Shown here: positions 1-7,971 of the stretch, piece after piece
Numbering within the stretch: position 1 is the first letter of the stretch
How the letters are laid out: each line of letters starts with the position of its first letter
From: Cupriavidus sp. P-10
GTDB taxonomy: Bacteria > Pseudomonadota > Gammaproteobacteria > Burkholderiales > Burkholderiaceae
Reading direction: 5' to 3'
DNA: 64,000 nucleotides
Assembly: GCF_003402535.2 (NCBI RefSeq)
Contig: NZ_AP025170.1
Coordinates: forward strand, 1,860,001 to 1,924,000
The notes under the pieces: model-generated
Database searches by the model: none
The model's input: only the letters and a program-made list of their open reading frames with translations
What the model was told of the DNA's origin: nothing
Made by a program: the position numbers and the translations under genes

Positions 1-38
1 ACCCGAAGGCGCTGCAGCAGATCTTCTGGAAATATTGA
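1..38 (+). CDS. 3' end of a gene entering from the left edge (unidentified)
   Basis: One frame reads PKALQQIFWKY and then a TGA stop at 36-38, which looks like the carboxy end of a protein whose body lies outside the window. Only eleven residues are visible, so no family can be named. The next gene (AraC type) runs on the opposite strand and its stop lies about 20 bases downstream, so the two would be convergent. Confidence 0.35.
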   Translation, partial: PKALQQIFWKY

Positions 39-60
39 TGGTGGCATGGGCGCGTCACTG

Positions 61-1035
61 CTAGACGCGCCCGCCCTCCCCGGCCCCTCCCCCGGCCCCT
101 CTCCCGCTCGCGGCAGTGGGGTGCAAACCGGCGGTTGTCACGACTGACGACGGCCGCCCGGCCTGCTCTGCATCTCTCCCGGCTTCCTCCCGCTCCAGCC
201 ATTGCCGCGGCGATTCGCCCAGCCGCGCGCTGAATGCGCGTGACAGTGCCGACGCATTGGCATATCCCAGTTCCAGCGCCACGGACTTCACCGGCCGCCC
301 AAGCCTGAGCTGCGCCTGCGCCAGCGACAGCCGCCAGTCGGTCAGGTAATCAGCCGGAGGCTGGCCCACGATGCGCCGGAATGCGGCGGCAAACGCACTG
401 CGCGACATGCCCGCACGCTCGGCCATGCGCGGCAGGTCCCACGCCGCGCCCGGGTCCTCGTGCAGCGCCACCAGCACGCGCGCCAGGCGCGGGTCCGACA
501 GCCCGGCGATCAGGCCGGCCTGGATGCCGGCCTCCTGGTGATGGTCGATGAGCCAGCGCAACAACTGGATCAGCACGACCTCGAACAGCCGGTCGGCCAG
601 CAAGCGGTGGCCGCAGCGCACCTGCCCAGCCTCGGCGAACAACAGCGCCAGGGCCTGTTCCAGCCCCGCCACGCGCGCCAGCGGCAAGGCGATCAGCGGC
701 GGCAGCGCGCGCACCACCGGATTGCGCGCGCCGCCGTCGAAATCCAGCGCCGCGCAGGTGAAATCCGATCCCTCGTCGGGTGGATTGTGGAACATGTGGT
801 GGATCGGGCGCGGATAGAACAGCAGCGTGGGTTCCTCGAAGCGCAGCGTCCCCGGCAGTCCGGCGCCGGGTGGATGCCGCAGTTCCAGTTCTCCCCGCCG
901 CAGCACATGCAGGAAGCCGCGGCCAGGCTGCGCGGCGAACTGCGTCAGCCCGCACAGCGGACCCTGGTGAAACAGGTGGGCGCGGGCGCGGAAGCGTTCC
1001 AGCAGCGCGGACAGGCGGTCGACCGGTGCATTCAT
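61..1035 (-). CDS. AraC family transcriptional regulator with N-terminal cupin domain
   Basis: A 324-residue one-component regulator. The N-terminal ~170 residues resemble the cupin ligand domain of the AraC cupin_6 group. The last ~100 carry the two helix-turn-helix motifs of an AraC DNA-binding domain (first helix around MAERAGMSRSAFAAAF, second around VALELGYANASALSRAF). I chose the ATG at 1035 because MNAPVDRLSALLERF matches the usual start of this group; the frame stays open to an ATG at 1083. Neither start has a clear ribosome binding site. The gene diverges from an AhpD-like gene 128 bp away, the arrangement in which such regulators normally control their neighbour. The C-terminal ~40 residues are Gly/Ala/Arg-rich and probably disordered. 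The ligand is unknown. Confidence 0.9.
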   Translation of the reverse strand: MNAPVDRLSALLERFRARAHLFHQGPLCGLTQFAAQPGRGFLHVLRRGELELRHPPGAGLPGTLRFEEPTLLFYPRPIHHMFHNPPDEGSDFTCAALDFDGGARNPVVRALPPLIALPLARVAGLEQALALLFAEAGQVRCGHRLLADRLFEVVLIQLLRWLIDHHQEAGIQAGLIAGLSDPRLARVLVALHEDPGAAWDLPRMAERAGMSRSAFAAAFRRIVGQPPADYLTDWRLSLAQAQLRLGRPVKSVALELGYANASALSRAFSARLGESPRQWLEREEAGRDAEQAGRPSSVVTTAGLHPTAASGRGAGGGAGEGGRV

Positions 1036-1162
1036 GGCAAGCGTGGACGAATTGATATGTATGGAGGACGTTGCGTATCTCATAGTACGCGACGGCCGAC
1101 CATAATGGGTTTCAAGGCGATCGCAACGCCTGTTCTCTTAAACCCGTACCAAGGAGTCCATC

Positions 1163-1708
1163 ATGTCCCGCGTTCCTCTCGTCACCGCCGCCACCGCCTC
1201 GGGCGACGCCAAGACGCTCCTGAGCGAAATCCACGGTGCCTTTGGCGCCACTCCCAGCATGTTCCGCGCCGTTGCCAACTCCCCCGCTGCCCTGCGCAGC
1301 ATGTGGGGCGCGTTTGGCGCGCTCGGCGGTGGCGTATTGGGGGCGGCCCTCGGCGAAAAGATCGCCGTCGCAGTGGCCGACCGCAACCAGTGCGAGTACT
1401 GCCTGGCAGCCCACACCGCGCTCGGCCGCAAGGCCGGCGCGACCGCCCAGGAAATGTCCGAAGCGCAGGCCGGGCGCGCGCAGGACCCGCAGACCGCCGC
1501 CGCGCTGTCGTTCGCGCTCAAGCTGGTCAACGACCGCGGCCAGGTCAGCGATGCCGATGTGGCGCAATTGCGCGAAGCCGGTTTCAACGATGAACAGATC
1601 GTCGAGATCGTGGCGCACGTGGCGCTGAACCTGTTCACCAATTACGTGAACGTCGCGTTCGCGGTGCCGGTCGATTTCCCGAAGATCAGCCTGCGCGCCG
1701 CTGCCTGA
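1163..1708 (+). CDS. Carboxymuconolactone decarboxylase / AhpD-like family protein
   Basis: A 181-residue all-helical protein of the CMD/AhpD family. Cys77, Cys80 and His84 form the CxxC...H redox motif (in CEYCLAAH), with Glu65 upstream, as in alkylhydroperoxidase AhpD-type proteins; true carboxymuconolactone decarboxylases lack the two cysteines. It is therefore more likely a cytoplasmic peroxidase or disulfide reductase than a protocatechuate-pathway enzyme. AAGGAG lies 8 bases before the ATG. Transcription diverges from the AraC regulator, which probably controls it. The physiological substrate cannot be read from sequence. Confidence 0.9.
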   Translation: MSRVPLVTAATASGDAKTLLSEIHGAFGATPSMFRAVANSPAALRSMWGAFGALGGGVLGAALGEKIAVAVADRNQCEYCLAAHTALGRKAGATAQEMSEAQAGRAQDPQTAAALSFALKLVNDRGQVSDADVAQLREAGFNDEQIVEIVAHVALNLFTNYVNVAFAVPVDFPKISLRAAA

Positions 1709-2158
1709 GCGGCTTCAGCCTTCGCGGCCTGACACGTCCAACGTTGGGCCGCGCGAAACGCCCGTCATCAACCGGGCTTCGATAAAGATCCGGCTGACCT
1801 GCGTTTTCGTTGAATGCGGATCGCGCCAGTGTACTGGCGCGCAAGGGTGTGGAGAAATGCTGATGGCGGTTAATTGCGTTTTAAAGACGGAGCCAGCGCC
1901 CCTGCGCTGGTAGCGTCGGCCATGCGCAGCATGGCCCATATCGAGCACGTCGCGTGGCAGCGAGGACCGGGCGGTCACCGCTGCCACGCGGGCCGCAAAT
2001 GCATCGGCCATGAATTCACCTACACGGGGACAGGCCCCTATTCCCATGCCAGGGCACGAATGCTATCGTGCAGCGGCTTGCCGGTACCAAGGCACCCCAC
2101 AGCCCCCCACAGCACCCCGCATGCCGGCAAGGCGTCTACAGGATTGCGTACCACCGAT
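1709..2158. other. 450-bp intergenic region
   Basis: Lies between the AhpD-like gene and the LysR regulator. I find no convincing gene: a 110-codon minus-strand frame (1715-2047) has no family resemblance and no good start. It holds a 20-bp near-perfect palindrome at 1822-1841 and a short palindrome CCAACGTTGG at 1738-1747. Confidence 0.5.
1822..1841. promoter_or_regulatory. 20-bp palindrome, operator-like
   Basis: Two perfect 9-bp arms (CGCGCCAGT and ACTGGCGCG) are separated by two bases. There is no T tract, so a terminator is unlikely. It sits about 115 bp after the AhpD-like gene and 320 bp before the LysR start. It could be an operator or a structured element; the function is unproven. 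Confidence 0.3.
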
Positions 2159-3085
2159 ATGTCGAGACAGATTCCCCCACTCAACCCGCTCAGGGCGTTC
2201 GAAGTGGCTGCCCGGCATCTGAGCTTCACGCGGGCCGCGGAGGAATTGTTCGTCACGCCCTCGGCGGTCAGCCACCAGATCAAGGCACTGGAAGAAAGCC
2301 TGGGCGTGCAGCTGTTTATCCGCGAGGCAAAGGCCCTGGTCCTGACACCGGCCGGCACCGCCTACCTGCCCAGCGTGCAATTGGCCTTCAAGCAGCTCGC
2401 CGATGCCACGCACCGCCTGCACAGCAAGGACCGCCCCGCGCTGAAGGTCAACATGCCGCCCACCTTCGCGGTCAAATGGCTGATCCCGCGCATGGACCGC
2501 TTCATGAAGGCGCACCCGGATATCGACCTGAAAGTGTCCACCTCGAACCATCGCATCGACTTCGAGCGCGACGATTTCGACATGGCGATCCGCTATGGCC
2601 GCGGCGATTACCCCGGCCTGCACTGCGAGCTGTGCATGGCGGTCGAAGTCATCCCCGTGTGCAGCCCGGCGCTGCTGCAAGGTTCCCTGCCGCTCGAAAC
2701 GCCGTCCGACCTGAAGCACCATACGCTGCTGCACGACGACAGCACGTATACGGACGTGAGCAACCCCGACTGGGCAATGTGGCTTGAGCACGCCGGCGTG
2801 ACCGATGTCGACGCCAGCCGCGGGCCGTCGTTCTGGCCGAGCCACCTGGTCATCAACGCCGCGCTCAATGGCCTGGGCGTGGCGCTGGTCAAGAAGAACT
2901 GGATCGAGCAGGACCTGGCCGAAGGCCGGCTGGTGCGACTGTTCGAATCGATCCGGCTGCCGGTCGAATTCTCTTACTTCGTGGTGTTCCCGAAGGAGCG
3001 GCTGGAGGATCGCCGCATCCGCAGCTTCACTGACTGGATCCGCGCGGAGGTGTCGGCGGACCAGCAGCAGCCGGCCCCCGTCTGA
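2159..3085 (+). CDS. LysR family transcriptional regulator, GcvA-like
   Basis: A 308-residue LysR-type regulator. The winged helix-turn-helix occupies residues ~5-65 (PPLNPLRAFEVAARH, then FTRAAEELFVTPSAVSHQIKALE), typical of the GcvA branch. The effector-binding domain is residues ~95-300. The frame is open upstream to 1874, but the ATG at 2159 places the HTH at the normal distance from the amino end. It converges with the thioesterase gene at the end of the leftward catabolic arm, so it is a plausible regulator of that arm; this is inference from position. Confidence 0.9.
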   Translation: MSRQIPPLNPLRAFEVAARHLSFTRAAEELFVTPSAVSHQIKALEESLGVQLFIREAKALVLTPAGTAYLPSVQLAFKQLADATHRLHSKDRPALKVNMPPTFAVKWLIPRMDRFMKAHPDIDLKVSTSNHRIDFERDDFDMAIRYGRGDYPGLHCELCMAVEVIPVCSPALLQGSLPLETPSDLKHHTLLHDDSTYTDVSNPDWAMWLEHAGVTDVDASRGPSFWPSHLVINAALNGLGVALVKKNWIEQDLAEGRLVRLFESIRLPVEFSYFVVFPKERLEDRRIRSFTDWIRAEVSADQQQPAPV

Positions 3086-3154
3086 GCGCAGCTTGCGGGG
3101 CGCGTCCCGCGAGCTGCCGTGCCTGCCGCACCGGACAGGCAAAATAGCGCGGCT

Positions 3155-3565
3155 TCAGGCCGCGGCAGGCATCGATGCCGTCTTCTTCTGCACGCGTGCG
3201 CGCAAGCGCCCGACATCGACAACGAAGCGGCGATGCGTGCCGCTGCAAACCCGCTCCACCGCATCGTCGGCAGTCACGCTGAACGTGACACTGCGGCCAT
3301 CGATGACCGTGATCTCGGCGTAGATACGCACCTCGCCGCCCAGCGGCGTGGCACCAGTGTGTTGCACCGAGACCTCCGCCCCCACCGAGCTTTCGCCGTC
3401 ATCGAGAAAGCCTTGCAGGAAGTCGAGGCAAGTCTGCTCGATATCGCGTACCAGCTCTGGCGTGGCGTAGATGCGCAGGCTCTCGCCAAGAAAATCGATG
3501 GTGCGCTGGCGGTCGACCGTCAGCGTGCGCGCGCAAGTAGCGCCCGGTTGCAATCCGTTTTTCAT
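3155..3565 (-). CDS. Hot-dog thioesterase, FlK (fluoroacetyl-CoA thioesterase)-like
   Basis: A 136-residue single hot-dog domain that should hydrolyse an acyl-CoA in the cytoplasm. Thr35, Glu43, Gly62 and His69 sit at the same mutual spacing as the catalytic Thr42, Glu50, Gly69 and His76 I recall for FlK of Streptomyces cattleya, a uniform offset of seven. The lid phenylalanines thought to give FlK its fluoroacetyl preference would fall on Leu26 and Ser29, so the natural substrate is probably another short or toxic acyl-CoA. It lies 86 bp after an amidohydrolase and is last in the leftward arm, which also has a CoA-transferase and a hydratase-like protein. The family call is firm; the substrate is unknown. 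Confidence 0.85.
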   Translation of the reverse strand: MKNGLQPGATCARTLTVDRQRTIDFLGESLRIYATPELVRDIEQTCLDFLQGFLDDGESSVGAEVSVQHTGATPLGGEVRIYAEITVIDGRSVTFSVTADDAVERVCSGTHRRFVVDVGRLRARVQKKTASMPAAA

Positions 3566-3651
3566 CAGGGGTTCCTTTCTGGTCTGGGGACGAGGCCGCC
3601 CGGCCCGCCACGGCGCGAGCCGGGCGGGTGGCAGATCCTTGCAATGCGCTG

Positions 3652-4578
3652 CTACAGGCGATAGAAGCGCGCGGCGTTGTCATGCCACAGCGCGCGCTGC
3701 TGTTCGGGCGAATAGACGGCGATGGCGGCGCGGAAGCCTGCCACGATGGTGTCGTAGCTCGCCACCAGGCTGTCCACCGGGTAGTTGCTGGCGAACATGC
3801 AGCGCTCCGCGCCGAAGATGGCGATGGCGTCGCGGATCACGGGCATGTTGCCGGCCTGCGTCCACGGCTTCCCCGGCAATCCCAGGCCAGAGATCTTCAC
3901 GGCAACATTGGGTTGCCCGGCCAGCTCGGCCATCGCGGCGCGCCACCCGGCAAGGCCAGCTTCGCTGCGGTCAGCCGGCAGCCCGGTATGGTTCAGGATC
4001 AGCTGCGTGCCCGGAAAATCCCGCGCCAGCGCAGCCGCCTGATCCAGGTTCCACCACGGCGCCTGCAGGTCGAAGGACATGCCATGCCGGGCCAGCAAGG
4101 CATAGCCTCGCCGCCAGCGCTCATCGTCCATCGAGCCCGGCACGCCGCGCCGCGCGTCCTCGCGCCGCGCCGCGTTGACTGGCTTGTTGCGGATGCCGCG
4201 CATCATGGCGAAGGCGGCATGGCCTGCCAGCACTTCCTCGACATCGCCGCGGTCAAGCTGGGCATGGCCGACGATCACCGTGGGCCGCCCCGTCCGCGCG
4301 GCGAGCTGCGTCAGCCAGGCGGTCTCGTCGACGGGATTGGCGCGCGCCCATTCGGCTTCCACGTGCACCGTCTTCACCGGCACGCAGCCGGCCGTGTCGC
4401 GGGCCAGATCCTCGGGAAGATAGTTCCTGCGCAGCGCCGCGTAATCGCCATAGCGGAAGTTCGGCACCGTCTCGTCCTGCAGCCACGGGTATGGGTTGCG
4501 CTGCAGGTCCCAGAAATGCTGGTGCGCGTCGATAAAGGGCTCGACGGGCGCCGCGCCCTCCGCGTTTGTATCGCGCAT
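3652..4578 (-). CDS. COG3618 amidohydrolase (lactonase-like TIM barrel), copy 1
   Basis: A 308-residue metal-dependent hydrolase of the amidohydrolase_2 group that includes 2-pyrone-4,6-dicarboxylate lactonase and L-fucono- or L-rhamnonolactonases. Visible motifs are FIDAHQHFWD near the start (strand 1 histidines), VHVEAEWA, NHTGLP and RCMFASNYPVDS near the end. In the family the strand-8 position is usually Asp (as in GSDWPV); here it is Asn, followed by Asp three residues on. I take the ATG at 4578, 4 bp after the stop of the upstream Bug gene; a GTG at 4596 would overlap that gene. A second copy lies at 12394-13335. It probably opens a lactone or hydrolyses a C-C or ester bond of the operon's substrate. 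Confidence 0.85.
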   Translation of the reverse strand: MRDTNAEGAAPVEPFIDAHQHFWDLQRNPYPWLQDETVPNFRYGDYAALRRNYLPEDLARDTAGCVPVKTVHVEAEWARANPVDETAWLTQLAARTGRPTVIVGHAQLDRGDVEEVLAGHAAFAMMRGIRNKPVNAARREDARRGVPGSMDDERWRRGYALLARHGMSFDLQAPWWNLDQAAALARDFPGTQLILNHTGLPADRSEAGLAGWRAAMAELAGQPNVAVKISGLGLPGKPWTQAGNMPVIRDAIAIFGAERCMFASNYPVDSLVASYDTIVAGFRAAIAVYSPEQQRALWHDNAARFYRL

Positions 4579-4582
4579 CGAC

Positions 4583-5563
4583 CTACTCCTTGACACTGAT
4601 GCGGCTGGCGAGCTGCTTGAACTGCGCCGACTCCTTCACCATGGCGGCCTGCAGCGTCACGTCGTCGGCATAGGTGTCGGTGCTGAAATGCAGCTTCTCC
4701 AGCGTCTGGCGCATCACCGGCTCCTGCACGGATTTCGCAATCGCTGTCTTCAGTACCGCGATCACCTCGGGCGGCGTGCCCTTCGGTGCCGAGATGCCGC
4801 GCCAGATCCCCATCGACAGGTCGATATTGCGCTCCTTCAGCGTCGGCACGTTCTCGAAGCCGCTGACCCGCTTGTCGGCCATCACCGCCAGCACCTTGAG
4901 CTTGCCCGCCGCGACATGCGTGAAGACCTCCGCCGTACTGACCGTGACCGCATCGATATGCCCGCCGAGCAGAGCGAGCGTGGCGGGAGCGCCGCCGGCA
5001 TAGGGGATATGGTTGAACTTCGCACCGGTCTTGTCGGCCAGCGCTGCAGCGGCCATATGCCACGCGGAGCCCTGCCCTGCGTTACCCACTCGGATATTGG
5101 CGTCCGGCTTGCGCCCATCGGCGACAAACTGCTCGATCGTGCTCCACGGCGCATCAGCCCGTACCGCCACGGCGGCCGGGTCCGCGTTCAGGCGTGCGAT
5201 GGGGATCAGGTCCTGGTAGGTGAACTTGGCCAGCCCAAGGTAATTCAGGAAGGTCAGCTCGCTGGACGACAGCACCAGCTTGTAACCGTCCGGCTTCGCG
5301 TGGACCACTTCACCCAGGCCTACCGCGCCGGTGGCGCCCGGCTTGTTGATCACCACGATCGGCTGCGGCAGGTGTTTGGCAGCCGCGGCGGACAGCGCGC
5401 GCGCCACCACGTCCGCCCCGCCGCCCGCCTGCCACGGCACAATCAGTTCGATGCGCCGGCTAGGGTATGTTTCCGCATTCGCCGTGGCCGTACCGCCCAG
5501 CAGCCCCAGCACCACGGCCGCCGGCATCGCCCAGCGCCGCATTAGCGAACGTGACATCGTCAT
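4583..5563 (-). CDS. Bug/TctC family periplasmic solute-binding protein
   Basis: A 326-residue receptor of the tripartite tricarboxylate transporter family. The ATG at 5563 has AGGAG seven bases upstream and opens a signal peptide (Arg-rich n-region, hydrophobic core, cleavage near TANAE). Bug motifs include the strand-1 loop WQAGGGADVVAR, GNAGQGSAWH and HIPYAGGAPATL, which in known members hold a ligand carboxylate. No TctA or TctB permease is encoded here, so it is an orphan receptor, common in Cupriavidus and Bordetella. It lies between the CoA-transferase and an amidohydrolase gene and probably binds the carboxylate they process. Confidence 0.9.
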   Translation of the reverse strand: MTMSRSLMRRWAMPAAVVLGLLGGTATANAETYPSRRIELIVPWQAGGGADVVARALSAAAAKHLPQPIVVINKPGATGAVGLGEVVHAKPDGYKLVLSSSELTFLNYLGLAKFTYQDLIPIARLNADPAAVAVRADAPWSTIEQFVADGRKPDANIRVGNAGQGSAWHMAAAALADKTGAKFNHIPYAGGAPATLALLGGHIDAVTVSTAEVFTHVAAGKLKVLAVMADKRVSGFENVPTLKERNIDLSMGIWRGISAPKGTPPEVIAVLKTAIAKSVQEPVMRQTLEKLHFSTDTYADDVTLQAAMVKESAQFKQLASRISVKE

Positions 5564-5609
5564 GGTTGTCTCCTGTCTTTTATCGGTATAGATGATGATC
5601 GCGGTGCGC

Positions 5610-6842
5610 TCAGGCGGCACCGCGTTCCAGTTCCTGTGCGCGGGCCGGTGCGCCGAACGCCCCCTGCGCACGCAGCCGCGTGACCGTGGCCGCGTCCAGG
5701 CCGAACTCGCCCAGCACCTCATCGGTATGCTGGCCCAGCAACGGCGCCGGATAGCGCACCTGCTGCGGCGTTCCGCTCAGCTTGACCGGAAAGCCCAGCG
5801 CCTTGACCCGCCCTTCGACCGGGTGATCGATCTCCAGCACCATGTCCCGCGCCACCGCCTGTTCGCTGGCCAGCGCTTCGTCGTAGGTGAAGATCGGGGC
5901 CGCCGGCACACCGGCCGCGAGCAGCGCGTCCACCCACTCCGCCGCCGGCTTGCGCGCGAATTCTGCCTCAATTTCAGGGATCAGCGCAGCGCGGTTGCGG
6001 ATGCGGGCGGCGTTGTCGGTAAAGCGCGGATCGGCCAGCAGGTCGGGCCGTTTGATCACCTCGCACAGCGCGGCCCACAGCTTGGGGTTGGCCGCGCCGA
6101 TGACAAAGTGCCGGTCGGCGGCCCGCACCGCCTGGTACGGCGCGCTCATGCGGTTGGCGCTGCCGATCGGCACCGGCACGTCGCCGGTGCCCCAGAACTC
6201 GGCCGACTCCCATACCGACAGGCCCAGCGCCGTTTCGAACAGCGACGCATCCACGTATTGCCCCTGCCCGGTATGTTCGCGCCCCATCAGCGCGCTGAGG
6301 ACGCCATACGCGGTGAACAGCCCGGCCCCCAGGTCGGCGATCGGCACGCTGGCCTTGACCGGCGGCGCGTCCGGATGCCCCATCACGCTCATCACGCCCG
6401 ACATGGCTTGCGCGATCAGGTCCAGCCCCGGGCGCCGCGACCACGGCCCGGTCTGGCCGAAGCCGGAGATGCTGGCATAGACCAGGCGCGGGTTGATCTC
6501 GCGCAGCACCGCATAGTCGATCTTCAGGCGAGCCGCCACGCCCGGACGGTTGTTTTCCACCAGCACGTCGGCACCGCGCACCAGTTCATAGAAGGCTTCC
6601 AGTCCGGCCGGGTTCTTCAGGTCGATCTCGACACTGCGCTTGTTGCGGTTCAGCGCCAGGAAGCCGCCGCTGTCATCGCCCTTGAGCCGGAAGCCCATCG
6701 ACTTGCGGGTCTGGTCGCCGGCACCCGGCGCTTCGACCTTGATGACGTCGGCGCCCATGTCGCCCAGCAGCATGCAACAGAACGGACCCGCCATGATCTG
6801 GCTGACGTCCAGGACCTTGATTTTGGATAACGGCAAATTCAT
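5610..6842 (-). CDS. CaiB/BaiF family (class III) CoA-transferase
   Basis: A 410-residue class III CoA-transferase, which moves CoA between carboxylic acids through an aspartyl-CoA thioester. It opens with LSKIKVLDVSQIMAGPF and contains GADVIKVEAPGAGDQTR, LNRNKRSVEIDLKNP and SISGFGQTGPW, all diagnostic. Where formyl-CoA transferase has the catalytic Asp169 (VDVSMQDA), this protein reads VDASLFETA, with Glu. The ATG at 6842 is preferred to an in-frame GTG at 6851. It lies 46 bp before the Bug gene and 70 bp after the hydratase-like gene. It most likely activates the imported acid to its CoA ester. Confidence 0.9.
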   Translation of the reverse strand: MNLPLSKIKVLDVSQIMAGPFCCMLLGDMGADVIKVEAPGAGDQTRKSMGFRLKGDDSGGFLALNRNKRSVEIDLKNPAGLEAFYELVRGADVLVENNRPGVAARLKIDYAVLREINPRLVYASISGFGQTGPWSRRPGLDLIAQAMSGVMSVMGHPDAPPVKASVPIADLGAGLFTAYGVLSALMGREHTGQGQYVDASLFETALGLSVWESAEFWGTGDVPVPIGSANRMSAPYQAVRAADRHFVIGAANPKLWAALCEVIKRPDLLADPRFTDNAARIRNRAALIPEIEAEFARKPAAEWVDALLAAGVPAAPIFTYDEALASEQAVARDMVLEIDHPVEGRVKALGFPVKLSGTPQQVRYPAPLLGQHTDEVLGEFGLDAATVTRLRAQGAFGAPARAQELERGAA

Positions 6843-6912
6843 GGATACCACCTGAGGTTAGGGCAGCCGACATGTGAGTGACGGCGCCGCGATGTTTGCA
6901 GAGAAGGTGCTT

Positions 6913-7701
6913 TCAACGGCCTACGAACTGCGGCCGGGTCTTGTCGATAAAGGCGCGGTGGCCGATGCGGAAATCCTCGGTGTCGAAGCAGGCATAGGAC
7001 TCGGCATGCTCTTCCGGACGCAGCGGCGTGGGATCGAGCAGCCTGCGCACGAACTGCTTGTGCCAGCGCGCCACCAGCGGCGCGCCGGCGGCGATGCGCC
7101 GTGCCGCCGCGTAGGCTTCGTCCGGCACGGCCTCGTCCGCCACCACGCGATTGACCAGGCGCTTGTGCAGGGCCTCGTCAGCATCGAACACGCGGCCTTC
7201 CAGGACGATCTCCAGCGCGGTCGCCGGCCCCGCCAGCGCCACCAGTCCGCCCAGTTCGCCATACGACATCACCAGCCCGAGCCGGTTGACCGGCACGCCG
7301 AACCGGCTCGACTTGCCGCAGATGCGCAGGTCGCACATCGACGCGATCTCCAGCCCGCCGCCGACGCAGGCGCCCTGGATCAGCGCGATGGTGGGGTGCC
7401 GGCATTCGGCGATGGCGCGCATGGTGGTGTTGGTGATCTCGCCATACTGCTGCGCCTGCGCGGCATTGGCGCGCATGGTGTCGAACTCGGCGATGTCGGC
7501 GCCGGCGGCGAAGGCCTTGTCGCCGGCGCCGCGCAGCACCACGCAGCGCAGCGTGTCGTCGGCCGACAGGCCGTGGATGGCTTCGGTCAGGTCCTGCCAC
7601 ATGGACAGATCCATCGCATTGAGCTTGTCCGGGTTGTTCAGCGTGATGGTGGCGACCTGCGCGTCGCGCTCGATCAGGATCGGTTGTCTCATGGTTGTCA
7701 T
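6913..7701 (-). CDS. Enoyl-CoA hydratase/isomerase family protein
   Basis: A 262-residue crotonase-fold protein. The oxyanion-hole region (GDKAFAAGADIAEF) and second helix motif (GACVGGGLEIASMCDLR) are present. The Glu of GGGLE matches the first catalytic glutamate of mitochondrial hydratase (Glu144), but the second (Glu164, in FGQPE) is replaced, here FGVPV. Simple syn-hydration of an enoyl-CoA is therefore doubtful; isomerase, lyase or hydrolase chemistry is possible. The ATG at 7701 is used; 7692 is an alternative. It is the first gene of the leftward arm and diverges from the alcohol dehydrogenase across a region with an 11-bp inverted repeat. Confidence 0.85.
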   Translation of the reverse strand: MTTMRQPILIERDAQVATITLNNPDKLNAMDLSMWQDLTEAIHGLSADDTLRCVVLRGAGDKAFAAGADIAEFDTMRANAAQAQQYGEITNTTMRAIAECRHPTIALIQGACVGGGLEIASMCDLRICGKSSRFGVPVNRLGLVMSYGELGGLVALAGPATALEIVLEGRVFDADEALHKRLVNRVVADEAVPDEAYAAARRIAAGAPLVARWHKQFVRRLLDPTPLRPEEHAESYACFDTEDFRIGHRAFIDKTRPQFVGR

Positions 7702-7812
7702 TGGTGTGGAGGAGGCCCGGCAGGTGCGGGCGGTGGTCCGGAATCCGGCTGATCTGCGCCAGTCTAGGGCCCGCGCCGCGCGCCGCAAAACGAGAAAATC
7801 TCAGCGCCGTTT

Positions 7813-7851
7813 CAAGAAAAACTAGGCGTACGTTGCTGTGAGTTTTTCTTG
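7813..7851. promoter_or_regulatory. Perfect 11-bp inverted repeat between the divergent catabolic arms
   Basis: CAAGAAAAACT at 7813-7823 is the exact reverse complement of AGTTTTTCTTG at 7841-7851, with 17 bp between. It sits in the 270-bp gap between the hydratase-like gene (start 7701) and the alcohol dehydrogenase (start 7972), 112 and 121 bp from the two starts. That is a natural place for a shared operator, perhaps of the nearby LysR protein. A smaller inverted repeat GAGA-AAA-TCTC lies at 7792-7802. Confidence 0.45.
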
Positions 7852-7971
7852 GGGTGCCTTCAAGTAAATCCACGTTGTGACCCGCGGGGCTTGTTCCTAG
7901 ACTTCGTCACCAATGCAGCCGGCCCGCCCACCCCGCGGCATCCGGCACACCAAACACAGCATGGAGACAAG

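Noticed and set aside
1715..2047. A 110-codon minus-strand frame
   Set aside because: No ribosome binding site, no recognisable domain and atypical composition.
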